A stretch of DNA of 64,000 bases, from positions 39,117,942 through 39,181,941 of the forward strand of contig OX387188.1 of the NCBI GenBank assembly GCA_947561395.2. The letters are read 5' to 3'. The stretch is from Buxus sempervirens. Lineage: Eukaryota; Streptophyta; Magnoliopsida; Buxales; Buxaceae. Positions within the stretch are counted from its first letter, which is position 1. Each line of letters opens with the position of its first letter. Under the pieces are notes generated by a model. The model made no database searches, was not told where the DNA came from, and saw nothing but the letters and a program-made list of their open reading frames with translations. Below are positions 12,190 through 22,972 of the stretch, piece after piece. A program made the translations under genes and the position numbers.

Positions 12190-12640
12190 ATACAGCTTTT
12201 TGCATCTATGTCCCTACATTATTATAAATTTACATTTATATCCTCTTGTTTTTAGTAATTGTATCTATATCCCTTAATTTAGTATAATTGTTACAACTAT
12301 GCCCTTAACATCAAATTCCGTTAAGTTTTGTCATTTATTTTTATTAAATTACTAATATAACCTTATATAAGATGAAAAATATATTAGATTACCAAAGGAT
12401 CATATGCGTGGTTGAATTTAAATGGATAGTTATCACTTAAACAAATTAATATCAATGGATTAAGGTATAAACGAAATAAATATAACAATACAATAACATA
12501 AATAAAATGTAAGATAATATAGTAGGGCAAATAAGAAATATTTTTTATTTTATAAAAGGTTACTTTAGTCATTTAGTAAAAATAACCAATAAAAGTTAAC
12601 AGACTTTTACGTCAAGGGTATAATTGTAATGATTATGTTA
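12190..12640. mobile_element. degenerate copy of the 'ttgcattcataccc' foldback MITE
   Basis: The left part (about 12190-12370) and the right part (about 12545-12640) are partly complementary and match the TIRs of the complete 828-bp element at 52870-53697, with shared words such as CTTTTTGCAT, CCGTTAAGTTT and the mirrored 'gttactttagtcattta'. The right terminus is lost or too diverged to place. No coding capacity. Confidence 0.6.
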
Positions 12641-13303
12641 GGTAGTCCCAGAACAGAACCCTATTATGTGAGACGATTTTGGGTATTCGATTTCAAGGTT
12701 GGGATTGTGATCAATTGTCCTAGAATCGAATCTGCATACACTTGGTTTTTTGCAAGTATTCATCAAATACCCGTTTTCAAGCAAAAATATAACAAAGAAC
12801 AAGGAAGATGGAAAAAATAGTAGAAGAATGGTAGCTAGAATAGTTATACATTTTTTCTAACGAGTTTAAAAGAATGTGGATTTGTTAGATTCTTGTATCC
12901 TTTTTAATCTTCTAAAAAAAAGAAGTAAAATGAAAATTAGGAACTGAAGTTTGAATAATTTAGTTAGATTAGGTAAACTGTTAAATACTTCTTTTATTGT
13001 CTATTAAGAATCTAATTAACAATAATTAATAAAAGTTGATTACTAACTAGTTATATGTCGGATAACTAACGGGTACCCGACGGGTATACCCGCAGAGACT
13101 CGATTATTAACGGTCCTACTTTTTGCAGGACTAGAACCAAACCCGATTACAAACTGGGTTTATATACCCAGTCCCAAAACTTGTTAAATGGGGTCAATCC
13201 TATTGAGTTTACCCAGTATCGGGTACCCATTGACACCCTTAGACACTGAGTGCATTTTATGTGGGATATGAGTTGAGAAGTGACCCTTATAATCGACATC
13301 TTA
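12641..13303. other. AT-rich spacer with a decayed hAT-like end
   Basis: No gene is visible. At 13065-13245 there is GGGTACCCGA-type sequence ending GGGTACCCATTGACACCC; its reverse complement resembles the GGGTGTCAATGGG ends of plant hAT MITEs, but I cannot find the partner end. Confidence 0.4.
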
Positions 13304-14883
13304 GAGGCCGTTTGGTAACGTTTTTTTTAAAAACAGTTCCAACTATTTTTGGGTTTTTGAAAACAAGTGACAAGAAACTCGTTTGGTAACAATCACTGTT
13401 TTTTGGGTTTCTGAAAATAGGTGACAAGAAACTTGTTTGGTAACGATTAATAGAAAAAAAAAACCGTTTCAAGTTTTCAAAATCAACAAATATGCATTGC
13501 TATACAACCTTAATGCCTATTAAACTATAACAAATTTGTTATGAGAAAGAAAAAAAGAAAATCAAAATTCTATATCATAAATTGAAAAGGATAAGTCCCA
13601 TCAACTCTTTCCTTAGTTACATTCTAAGAAACAATAACAATTGCATAATAAAGTAGTAATTACCACAATTAACAATAATATTTTTTAAAACATCATTCTT
13701 CAAAACAAAAGTAAGAAAAATTGACAAATGCAAGTAGCAAATTGACAATTGGATGCCTTGTTGCATTGGCGCTATCGTTCCCTTGATTTGAATCCGAAAA
13801 GCCATAACCCCCATCTCCATCTCTTCCTCGATTTGATCCTTTACCTCCATTTCCACTACCACAAAACCTTCCCCCATCACTCCCAAAATACAAGGCACAA
13901 CCCTCCTCCATCCCCTCCACCAATCCATTCAAATCGGAATCCAAGTTTAAAAGAAGGGGTGAAAAGACAGTAATCGGGATGGCAGCGGCAGCTGCTCCTC
14001 ACTTTGGTGGACTGAAGTAGCATCAGCTGCTCCTCGCTTTGGTGGACTAAAGTAGCATCTTCTCGATTGATGGCTACAAAGAATCTCCCCATGTTGATGA
14101 TATAAAAGCACATTATCTGAACTCAAATCTCAATGAAAATACGTACTCTGTACCTTCCTCCGTAGGAGTTAGATAGTGAAGAGACCAGCTTGAGATTTAA
14201 ATCTCAAGTCGGGTACACTGGGAGAGATGGGGTACCGTTAAATAAAGATTGGAGATGATACGGAGCCAGAGAGGGGCACTGAATCGCTTCATAATGAGAA
14301 GGACTGAAAATCTGAGAGCAGCTGTGGTCCCCTTCTCTGCTCTCCTCGGATTCCAGTGACGACTCCTTCGACTGCGGAATCCACGATGAATTCATAATCA
14401 GCGTTGATGCACTTCGAAGCAACATCTTTTCCTTCTTTCTTCCCCTCTTATTGAAACCCTAAAATAAAGATTTTCTAGTTTCTAAAACCCTAAAAGATGG
14501 TTTCATTAGGAGAGACAAAGTAGAGGAAGCGAAACCTCTCACTCTAAGCTTGTTGAAGAATCTCAATTAAGCATTGATTCTGCTTTTTTCTCTTTCACGT
14601 AGATGCTTCGAGGAGCTTGAGAGGAAGAGGAGTTTTTGTGCGGAAGACAGTTGAGATGAAAAACTATCGAAGATAAAAGAAATAAGAGTATTACAAAAAT
14701 GCCATCGAATCAAAACCCAGTTTGTCGTTTTTAAAAACCAAAAATTTCGGTTTTAAAAAACAGGAATGTTTTTCAACCGTTTTTCTAAAAAACGATTTGA
14801 AAACTCCCACTACCAAACAAGTTTTTGGTTTTTTGTGTTTAAAAACCGAAAAACAGTGTTCAAACACGTTACCAAACACGCTC
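13304..14883. mobile_element. Tourist/PIF-Harbinger-type element (1580 bp) carrying host gene pieces
   Basis: The left end is GAGGCCGTTTGGTAACG and the reverse complement of the right end is GAGCGTGTTTGGTAACG. Both sides are flanked by TTA (13301-13303 and 14884-14886), the 3-bp target duplication of PIF/Harbinger elements. The subterminal sequence on both sides is rich in 'aaaaaccaaaaa' and 'gtttggtaac' words. No transposase is present. The centre has much higher GC and contains minus-strand frames that look like parts of a host gene (see 13693-14425), so it appears to be a gene-capturing, non-autonomous element. Confidence 0.7.
13693..14425 (-). pseudogene. captured host gene fragment, possibly a plant TPR-superfamily protein
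   Basis: Two minus-strand pieces stand out inside the Tourist-type element. At 14425-14204 a frame opens MLLRSASTLIMNSSWIP; at 13944-13693 another contains a Gly/Ser/Asp-rich stretch (ALYFGSDGGRFCGSGNGG) ending near SDSNQGNDSANA. From memory these resemble, in order, the N-terminus and the Gly-rich linker of a plant tetratricopeptide family whose members begin MLLRSSSTP and have the linker just before the repeats. No TPR repeats follow; both frames end in stops. The middle part cannot be aligned by eye. The identity is tentative. Confidence 0.4.
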
Positions 14884-15470
14884 TTAGTGTTCTGTTTTTA
14901 TAAATATTTTAAAAAAGTGACAAATTTTCATAATTTTCCCTAATCTAATTCTAGTTTTGAAAAATGTGAAAATCTCCCGCAGTTTTTCCATTTTACTTTG
15001 TATTGTTGGCCTGACTGTCACATGCTAACATGTGGCCGACTTGACAAAAAAACAATGTAAGATCAACGCTGATTTATGTGGGATGAGATCGGCTGCGACA
15101 AGGTTGTTGCGGCAGACCTTACAGCCATCTGGATTCTACCACGTATAACTTTCAATGGTGGCTGTTCTTTTATTTATTTTTTTAATATCAAATGTCCACT
15201 TCAATAACATTTGACATTGAAATAATAATCACCGTTAGATGCTTACACTACACGTGACAGCATGGCAGACGATTTCATCCTGATTTATACGTACACGTTA
15301 GGTTTCCTAAACCATCGTCGGTTCCTTCAGAGCTTTGCAGTTGCAGTTAACGTCATCCGGATAGAACAGAAGCTGACTGGAAGACCATTTGCACGTTAAC
15401 CATTCACAATGAAAAACGTTGTGAATCGTAAAATGTGGGTCCAGACACTTTCCGTCCAACGTTTCAAAAC
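14884..15470. other. spacer
   Basis: No open frame with recognisable content and no clear repeat. The stretch lies between the Tourist-type element and the next MITE. Confidence 0.5.
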
Positions 15471-15829
15471 GGGGAATTTGGTTTTTTGTGATGTTTTAAA
15501 GAATAATTCAGATGTAGTCGGTCAATTCTTGATAATTAGTTTTTAATGATACTTTTTTAACATAATTGAGAATTGGTGTTATTTTACTGTTGATTAAAGT
15601 TTCTTCCGAAAATACCCTCAAAAGTCTTTGAAAACCTTTTCACTCGTTTTGATACAAGTGAAGATTGCAAGCCTTTTTGAGGGCATTTTTGGGAAATACT
15701 CTTAATGAATAATAAGATGATATCGATTATCAATTATGTTAAAAAAATATTACTAAAAATCAATTACCAAGAATTGATCAATTGAATCTGAATTATTTTG
15801 AAAAAACATCACTAAAAACCAATTTCCCG
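15471..15829. mobile_element. AT-rich foldback MITE, copy 1 of 3
   Basis: The ends are inverted repeats: GGGGAATTTGGTTTTTTGTG at the left, and the reverse complement of the right end (about 15786-15829) matches it over some 90 bp, including 'gataattagtttttaatgat'. GTTTCAA occurs just outside both ends, a possible target duplication. The same internal words, such as AATACCCTCAAAA and GAATTATTTTGAAAAA, recur at 32448-32822 and 38991-39387. Confidence 0.7.
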
Positions 15830-18147
15830 GTTTCAAGTTAAAAAATGAAAAGCCGGGGGAAGATATTTATGTCCGGCAATGCGTTGAGAATCTCGTGCTT
15901 ATCGTACACTTTGCCGCACCTCGTCACCGTTAAAAGCAATTGAACGCCACTCCGTTATAGACAAAGGAATACACATCACCCCTCTACTTCTGATAACTAC
16001 AGATAACTTTCCTAAGTTTTCTCAAATAATAATAACCTCTTCATTAAATTAACAAAAGTAGTAATTTTTTCATATAAGGTAATAAAAAATTAAATGATTC
16101 AATCTATTTGTAAAGTAATAAAAATTAACAAAAGTAGTAATTTGTTCCATTGTAACTTAAAATCTGCAGGTTTAAGTCATAGGAAATAGCCTTCTCACTT
16201 ACGGGAGTAAGGTTCCGTACATCAAACTTTCCCTAGACCTGTGCAGTGGCTGGAGCCTCATGTACCGAGCTAGCCATTTGTCATTAATTTTTTATATAAA
16301 GTAATAAAAATATTAATGATTCATTCACTTGTAATTTTTAAATTGGATGTTATGAGGTTAAACCTTAGAAAATTCATTTTCGCTACAAAAAAATATCAAA
16401 ATCCTAAACTTTTTGCACGGTATACATGGAAAAAACATTCAAAATGTGATAACAGTAATACATAACATGAGGGAGGGACACAGAGTGGATGACAAAACTA
16501 AGACGGGATTGATGTTCTTTTTAGAAACCCTGGGACGTATATTTGATATCATCAGAAACCAAAACAAGGTAAATGTATTTTTCTGTATTTATAATTACCT
16601 CATTAGTGAGTTGATTTTTAGGGCAAATTTGGATGAGAAAGAAGTACTGGTTCGTTTCCTACACAAGATATGGAACACTCGTAACCGTTAAGAAAAGGAA
16701 GAGTTGCGGAGAAGAAGGATAACTCGTAAAGACAGAGATCTCGTGGGGAAGAAGTTGCAGAAAAAACAGAAGAAATCATGTAAGAGCCTTATTCTTTGTG
16801 ACCAATCCTTCTCTTAAATTTAAGAAAATAAAATTATAGGCCGAATATAGATGTTATTGTTGTCATCGAATAAGCTTTTTCGATCACTTTATAGAAGAGC
16901 AAGGGGAGGCATATAAAATTTATACTCTTTATAGTTTGAATTTTTATTATTAAAAATAAAAAGAAAAAGAAAACTAAGGGTTTGTTAGTTTTTAATTATT
17001 GCCAATACCAGCCACGGTTGAGTGCACGTCAAATTAGAGGAGCGAGTGATTTGCGAGGAAATTAGGTGGGGTGGGCCTAAGGGTTTGTTAGTTTTGAAGA
17101 TCTGGGCCTGAGAGACCTTTCTTACTCTACTTTAAACTTAGGTCCGAGTTTTCGTATGGCTCAGCCACGTGACTTTCGGATCTGCTGAACACTTTCGGCC
17201 GGTAAAGCTACAGCTTGGCTCATCTGTTCAACAAGTATTCTGAGATTCTGTTTCGATGACAAAACACCAACTAGTGGACAGAGGAAGGGTCGGAAAGCAG
17301 CATTAGTTTGTTGAGCGAAATTGACACGTCGTAGAAGAATTTAGATTTTCAACTTGGAAGCTCTAATTAAAGTCGGAGACCAGGAATATGTTGTTGGGGA
17401 ATCGAAACAAAATGAGTTTTGTTTTTGGTTTGGTGAGAAGGGCTAGTCGGTGTTAATCTCAGGTGATCAAATCGGTGCCTGCATCGGTGGTGTTAATTTG
17501 AGACTAGAAGGCTAGTAGGTTTTTCAGAGAGTCAGATTTCTTGAAATAGGATCAATGTACCGATTGGACAGATCTTAATCAACCATATTGATTTTATCGC
17601 GCGAATTACTAAAAAGGAAAATAATTGGAAAAAGAAAAAAAAATTGCATAGCAGGTGGGGCCTCTTAACTATTGGGACCCCAAGTCCCCAACCTTCATTA
17701 TTTTTACTTCATTCCAAATCACCAGATTCACCACAACCACAATAACCCCAAAGAACACGATATTTGGCATTTCAAATTCAAGAATACGTTTCCGAAACGT
17801 TTTACTGAAAACTTGTTATTCGAAATAATTTTGACTTGGGACATATTATCAATCCATTAGCTATCAATAAAATCGTTAGATTCTTTTATTTCCTGCCTGT
17901 AGATTTATTGGGAATAAGATTATTAGATTCTTTTGTTTACTTCTGATTTTCAGGGGAACTTGGAGAAAGTGGGCTCCCAAAAGAGAGCCTACTTGAACTG
18001 ATGAACAGTAAGGACAGAGTAATAGATCAAAGAACCAACGAACTTTTCCTTTCTAATTTCCTTTTTTCTCTTTGTTTTCAAACAGATTTACAGACCGTTC
18101 TAGCAGACGAGAGAACCTTCTCTTCCTTTTTTTTTTTTAACATCTTT
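15830..18147. other. spacer, no supported gene
   Basis: AT-rich sequence with short frames only. The longest (16413-16691, +) has no recognisable domain and an ordinary base composition, and I do not regard it as a gene. The right end (from about 17,900) is 3' flank of the gene at 18148-18759, which runs on the minus strand. Confidence 0.5.
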
Positions 18148-18759
18148 CTACAGTGCTGGGAGAGATTCTGGCCGCCACGGTAAATCCGAAAAAATGGTCG
18201 GAACCAAGCTCAGATCGGAGTAATCGTAGAGTCCTTCAAATCCGATGAGGTCGTCATTGTTGCAGTTGTGGTTGTTAGCGCTCATATCATCACGGATCTC
18301 ATACTCAAAGCAACCATAACTCGGGAACTCATCATCAAACCTCGAGATCTCACTCAATCCAACCACTTCCGCCGGAATCCCCGACAAACTAGCATCTTCT
18401 TTTCTCTCTTCCACGCCAGAGTAGGAGGCGGAGGAGGAGGTAGTCGGCGGGAGACCAAGCTCGTCATCGGAGGCTTCTAGAAGGTACACCAGATCAGGCT
18501 GAGTGTTGCCCGAACCTGACGTCTGTTGTGGCGTTGAAGGCATGGCGAGAGGAGGAACAGGCTCAGAAATCTGTTCTTCAAAACTTCTCATGACGGAGTC
18601 GAGATCCAGAACGTCGTCGTCGCTATCGTTCACGGCGAGATCTGAATCGTCGACGAGAATATCAAAGATGTTATCCTTGAATCGTTTCACCTCGGACGAA
18701 TCGACTTCGGGTTCCTCCGAGTCATCTCGGACTCGCTTCCTGTTCTGGTTAACTTCCAT
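18148..18759 (-). CDS. acidic nuclear-type protein of unknown function, single exon
   Basis: This is an uninterrupted 203-codon frame. The N-terminus has two basic patches (NRKRVRDD and EVKRFKD) that could act as nuclear localisation signals, followed by a strongly acidic stretch (about 36-55, DDSDLAVNDSDDDVLDLDS). Central Ser/Pro-rich and acidic segments include QPDLVYLLEASDDELGLPP, and the C-terminus is DLPWRPESLPAL. No enzyme motif, signal peptide or membrane segment is seen. I recall uncharacterised plant proteins with the same opening (RKRVR), LLEASDDELGLPP core and WRPE(S/T)LPA ending, so I take this as a conserved family with no known role. Codon use is GC-richer than the flanks, a TATA box lies at a sensible distance, and the frame has no competitor on the other strand with homology. 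Confidence 0.8.
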   Translation of the reverse strand: MEVNQNRKRVRDDSEEPEVDSSEVKRFKDNIFDILVDDSDLAVNDSDDDVLDLDSVMRSFEEQISEPVPPLAMPSTPQQTSGSGNTQPDLVYLLEASDDELGLPPTTSSSASYSGVEERKEDASLSGIPAEVVGLSEISRFDDEFPSYGCFEYEIRDDMSANNHNCNNDDLIGFEGLYDYSDLSLVPTIFSDLPWRPESLPAL

Positions 18760-18875
18760 GACCGCAAAGGGTATAAGAGGAAAAGAAAGAAAAAAGAGGG
18801 GAGTAGCGTTAAGGCTTCAGGAGGAAGAAAAATATCAAGAGGTGAGCTGTATTGGAAGCAGAGAGAGGATGGAAC

Positions 18876-18885
18876 GTTTATATAG
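18876..18885 (-). promoter_or_regulatory. TATA box of the acidic-protein gene
   Basis: On the minus strand the sequence is CTATATAAAC, about 120 bp upstream of the ATG at 18759, leaving a 5' UTR of roughly 80-90 nt. Further upstream, 18925-18952 holds several CGCG-containing words (GGCGCG, GACGCG) that may be regulatory. Confidence 0.6.
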
Positions 18886-21800
18886 GGAAGAAGAACAGGG
18901 GGATATCTAAAATAAGAATATGACGGACGAGGCGCGTGTATGCGGACGCGTCGGGTATCACGGATATATCGCCTTTTACTTTCCTTGTGTTGTTTCTCGA
19001 GTCGTTTCCTCGTCCTAAACCATCAAATTCCATTGAATTCCACCTTTGAAATCCGATCCGGTCCCACCTAATTCGCAGCCGATCACGGCTTTTGCTTATG
19101 TACTTTTCTTTTTTTCCTTTTTTTAATTTTTTGCCGTCCGACAGAAGAGAGATCTCTTTTCCTCGGCTTGGCTCAGCTCGGCTGGATTCATCAAGTCTAA
19201 CCGATTAAAATGGCTTTGAATTTTTTAATTTTGAAGGGTTAGTTGGATTGCAGGCGTCGTTACCTACGCCGCTGGAGTAGGTAAGGCGTTTGTGGCTGTG
19301 AGGGTGTATTGGTAATTTTGGGAGTCAGAAACTAATATAAAGAAAGAAGATTGAAGAATTCAAATTCTGAAGGGTAAGCAGGACTATTGGATGGGATCAA
19401 AGTCAAGAATTCAAAGATAAGACCGTTGGTAAGATAAGGGTCGAAACGGGTGGTTACCGGAGGCAACAAAAAGGTTTGACGGAACGGTTTTCTTGGTTTC
19501 CCGTATTTTGATAATCTGGAAAAAGAACGTGAGTGAGAAAAGAGGGCACGTTTCTAGATGCCAGACGTTTCGGAAATTTCCTTCGTTATATTATTCGTTG
19601 TAGGTCATTTTAGTGGTTCGCTTGGTCGGGCAGTCCACATGGAGCCATGGTGCGGTTAGGCTCGTTTCCTTAAACGTGTTAGGAATTTGATTAAGTCCCC
19701 ATTAGGCCTCTTTTAACTTGCAGAAGGAAATAATTTTGTGTTTTTTTTTTTATTGGAAGAAGGAAATAATTTTGTGAGCCCCAGACAACCATTCGAGGAT
19801 ATTTATTATGCGAGGGACCACCGTGACCGGTCACGTCAAGACGATTTGTACAAATCCCCGGTTACAGGGACTGGCGGGAAAGTTAAGTGTCAAACCCGGA
19901 ACAGGCAGACCACACAGAAAGGTCCGATATTTATAGAATAGGGCCCACCAGAAAGGTCGGGTGCATGATGATGTTTCCAGAGGTCCCAAAACCGAGAAAA
20001 GCCGAGCCAAGCCGCTAGAGAAAACGTTGGAAACTATGAAAACTGCAGAGAGAGAGAGAGAGTCTTTACCTTGTCCTTGTGTAGCTCAGCTTTTTCATCA
20101 AACACTAATTTGGCCTGTCTCCCACTTCCCGCCAAAGTCGGTCACTTTAAACGGAAATTTCCTGGCTGCATTTTCTTGGAAACCTAACAGATTTTTGTTT
20201 TAATGTTCTTATTCACATTCACAAGTCAAATTTAAACACACATGCCAATGGTAATATCTATGCTAAACTATAAAGGGAATTGCCAAATCACCCCTCAGTT
20301 TTTTCCCATTTTACGAATTTATTATGCCACATCAAATTTAAACCCATGTGATTTTAGACTCTTGTATTTAATGTGGATTTTTTTTAGTGGACCCCGTAGA
20401 AACAAATTAGATGTTTTGTGATTTGTTACGCACATAGCGCATGAAAATATTAATAAACACAAACGTTTTGTAATTTGGTATTTGAATGCATCGGTGTACT
20501 ACAAATAGTACTAAGTAATGCTTTGTAGTACTAAGTAATGCACGCCACCAGCACACTCTATATGGCATAACTTGTGACAGGTTTAATGCCTTGTGATTGT
20601 GTATTAAAGAATGGAAATATTTTTTTTATTTTTGAAATATAAAAGTATGCTTTAAATAATACATAACATATGGGTAATGTAATTGACGGATTCAGAATAT
20701 AAATTATTTACTATATTAGAAAGAAATCATAAGGTCAAGGCTTTATGTCTTGTTCATCATGCACGCTGACTAGTCAGTTGATATAGAAATACAGGTGACA
20801 TGAGCCAACCATAATAGAAAAGCAATGGGCGTACCCGTTGATTTTTCTTTTTCTTTTTCTTGCAGAGAGAGACGTGTAAGGAACGTTTGAAGCCATCATC
20901 ACATGTTTGTGATTCCATGTGGAAATTGGTGGATGGCCTGCTCCGTCAAATGACTCATTGTGTGATCTACCTAACTGGCTAACCACGAGGGTACGGGCCT
21001 AAGCAAAACAAACAAGTATGCCTTTCCATGCCTCATGATTCACGCCTCGCTCAAAAGTATCGACCCATCTTTCTTCCTTCGCTAATATTAAAATAGCTAG
21101 AAAAAGAAATTTTGCTGCTCAATATCTGTACCTGATTTAGGTAAAAGCCATCTTATGCCCTTTTCTTTTTTCTCTTTTTTGTTTGGAATAATTTGCTCAA
21201 TTGTCAAGATATAGATAATTTAGCTGTTGATGTTTTTTTTTTAAATTTTTTTTAAAATTTTATTTTTTTTTAGCCTGCTAAACATTTTCATTAACAAAAA
21301 ACATAATTATAAAGTCATCGGCAACCTGTCGAAATATACAAAAAGACCCTTGAAGCATAATTTAGCTGTTGGCTAGATAGCCCAAATCTTGGAATTTAAC
21401 TAAATTATAGTGTGACTTACACACAAATAAATACACCTAACATGTCAATTAGAGTACCCTGATTGGGCAACTTATAATAACCATTTTTGAGAAAAGAATA
21501 GTATATCTTATATAAAAACAGGGTGCATCTAAACATGAAAATTGGTGCATCCAAAATTGCGTATAACTACATGATTTACTTATAAGCCTTTAGATAGTAA
21601 GTGTGGCAACGGTTAAATTTTGGTTCGATTTTGAGAAAAGCAGAAACTTAATTAGATTTTTAGTATAAAACTAATATTGATTATTAATACAATCCAAAAC
21701 CAATCATAATAGATTTGGCTAGACTTAGTTCATTGGTTTTAGCCAATACACCTTAGTTGGTTGTCTGACTTAAACATGTGTTTCACCTTAAAATTAAAAC

Positions 21801-22502
21801 CGAATTGAACTGAACCTAATTAATAACAACCCAAAATCGACCAAAAAAAAAACTATTTAGGAGAACTCCGGGGAGGGAGAGAGTGAGAGAGGTTTTTTTG
21901 ATCTTATCATGCACATAAAAAATATTTGCTTCACAATTTGATTGATTGAGATCGTATTGATTTACAAGTGATTTACAAGTTGGAAATGGATGACTGCTAA
22001 TCTTTGGTGGTCTCATTGTTGACTAAACGGTTTGATTGTGTTAGATAACGTGTTCCCCAGTGAAATCTGGATGTTTATGCTTGTCTGCTTGCTTAATCGA
22101 GAACTCTCGTTTAGTCAATATAAACAATGTTGCATTATTAGATCGGTGGTTGAGGATCATCCTATGACTAAAATACTAGGTCTAAGATTATACTTTTACG
22201 CATAATATATTAACATGATGAACTTCTAGGTTCTAGGGCTCAAAATTCCATTCAGGGGCCTAATAAAAAAATTAAATACAAAAATCATTCAATAGTTGAC
22301 AGCATCATAATCTAAAACACAACATGTTTATGAAAGATAAAGATCAACATCAAACAATTAAATAATATAAATATATAGATATATATTTGCAAAGACTAAA
22401 TCAATAATCAACTAGAGGAAGGCTGCGGCTGTATTTGTGTATCATCTACAACAAATTTCTTACATCCCGGTCGGAGCGAGTTTAAGTGTTGGAAACATTC
22501 TT
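18886..22502. other. promoter flank and spacer, no supported gene
   Basis: The left few hundred bases are the promoter of the gene at 18148-18759. The rest contains only short frames without recognisable content, GA-rich and T-rich runs (20047-20062, 21231-21271), and a short direct duplication of AGTACTAAGTAATG near 20509-20541. Confidence 0.5.
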
Positions 22503-22972
22503 GGGTAAATTATGGGAAAGCCCGCCGTTTTAAGAGACTTTTCCTTAAGGCCTGTACTTCAAATTTAAAAGTTTGCATGCTTCCTTTTGATGAAAATTTA
22601 TAATAAAAAAGGCTTCACATAAATAACATGTAAACACCAATTTCCAGATCATATATGGATACAAGCACAATCTTATGGGGATACAAGCATAATCATAATA
22701 GGATACAAGCACAATCATACGAGATATAGCATAGTACGATACAAGCACAATTATACGAGGATACAAGCATAATCATAGTAGGATCTAGTATATCCATATG
22801 CAATATCATAAAAATAAATGAGGGTAAATCTAGAAATTTGTGCTCAAATGCTATTCATGTAAGGCCTTTTTCATAATTTTTCACCAAAATGAGATTTGCA
22901 GACTTTAAAGTTTGAAGTACAGGCCTTGAGGAAAAAGTTTCCTCAAAATAAGGCATTTCCTATAATTTTCTC
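22503..22972. mobile_element. foldback MITE with about 100-bp inverted ends
   Basis: The left arm (about 22503-22620) and the right arm (about 22860-22972) are inverted copies: CCTTAAGGCCTGTACTTCAA on the left matches TTGAAGTACAGGCCTTGAGG on the right, extending outward to AAATTATGGGAAA/TTTCCTATAATTT. The centre is a short-unit tandem repeat. No coding capacity; superfamily not determined. Confidence 0.65.
22650..22790. repeat. about 22-bp tandem repeat (GGATACAAGCATAATCATA)
   Basis: Six to seven degenerate units of GGATACAAGCAYAATCATA fill the centre of the foldback element. Confidence 0.8.

Noticed and set aside
16413..16691. 92-codon plus frame
   Set aside because: No motif or domain that I can recognise, AT-rich composition like its flanks, no second exon.
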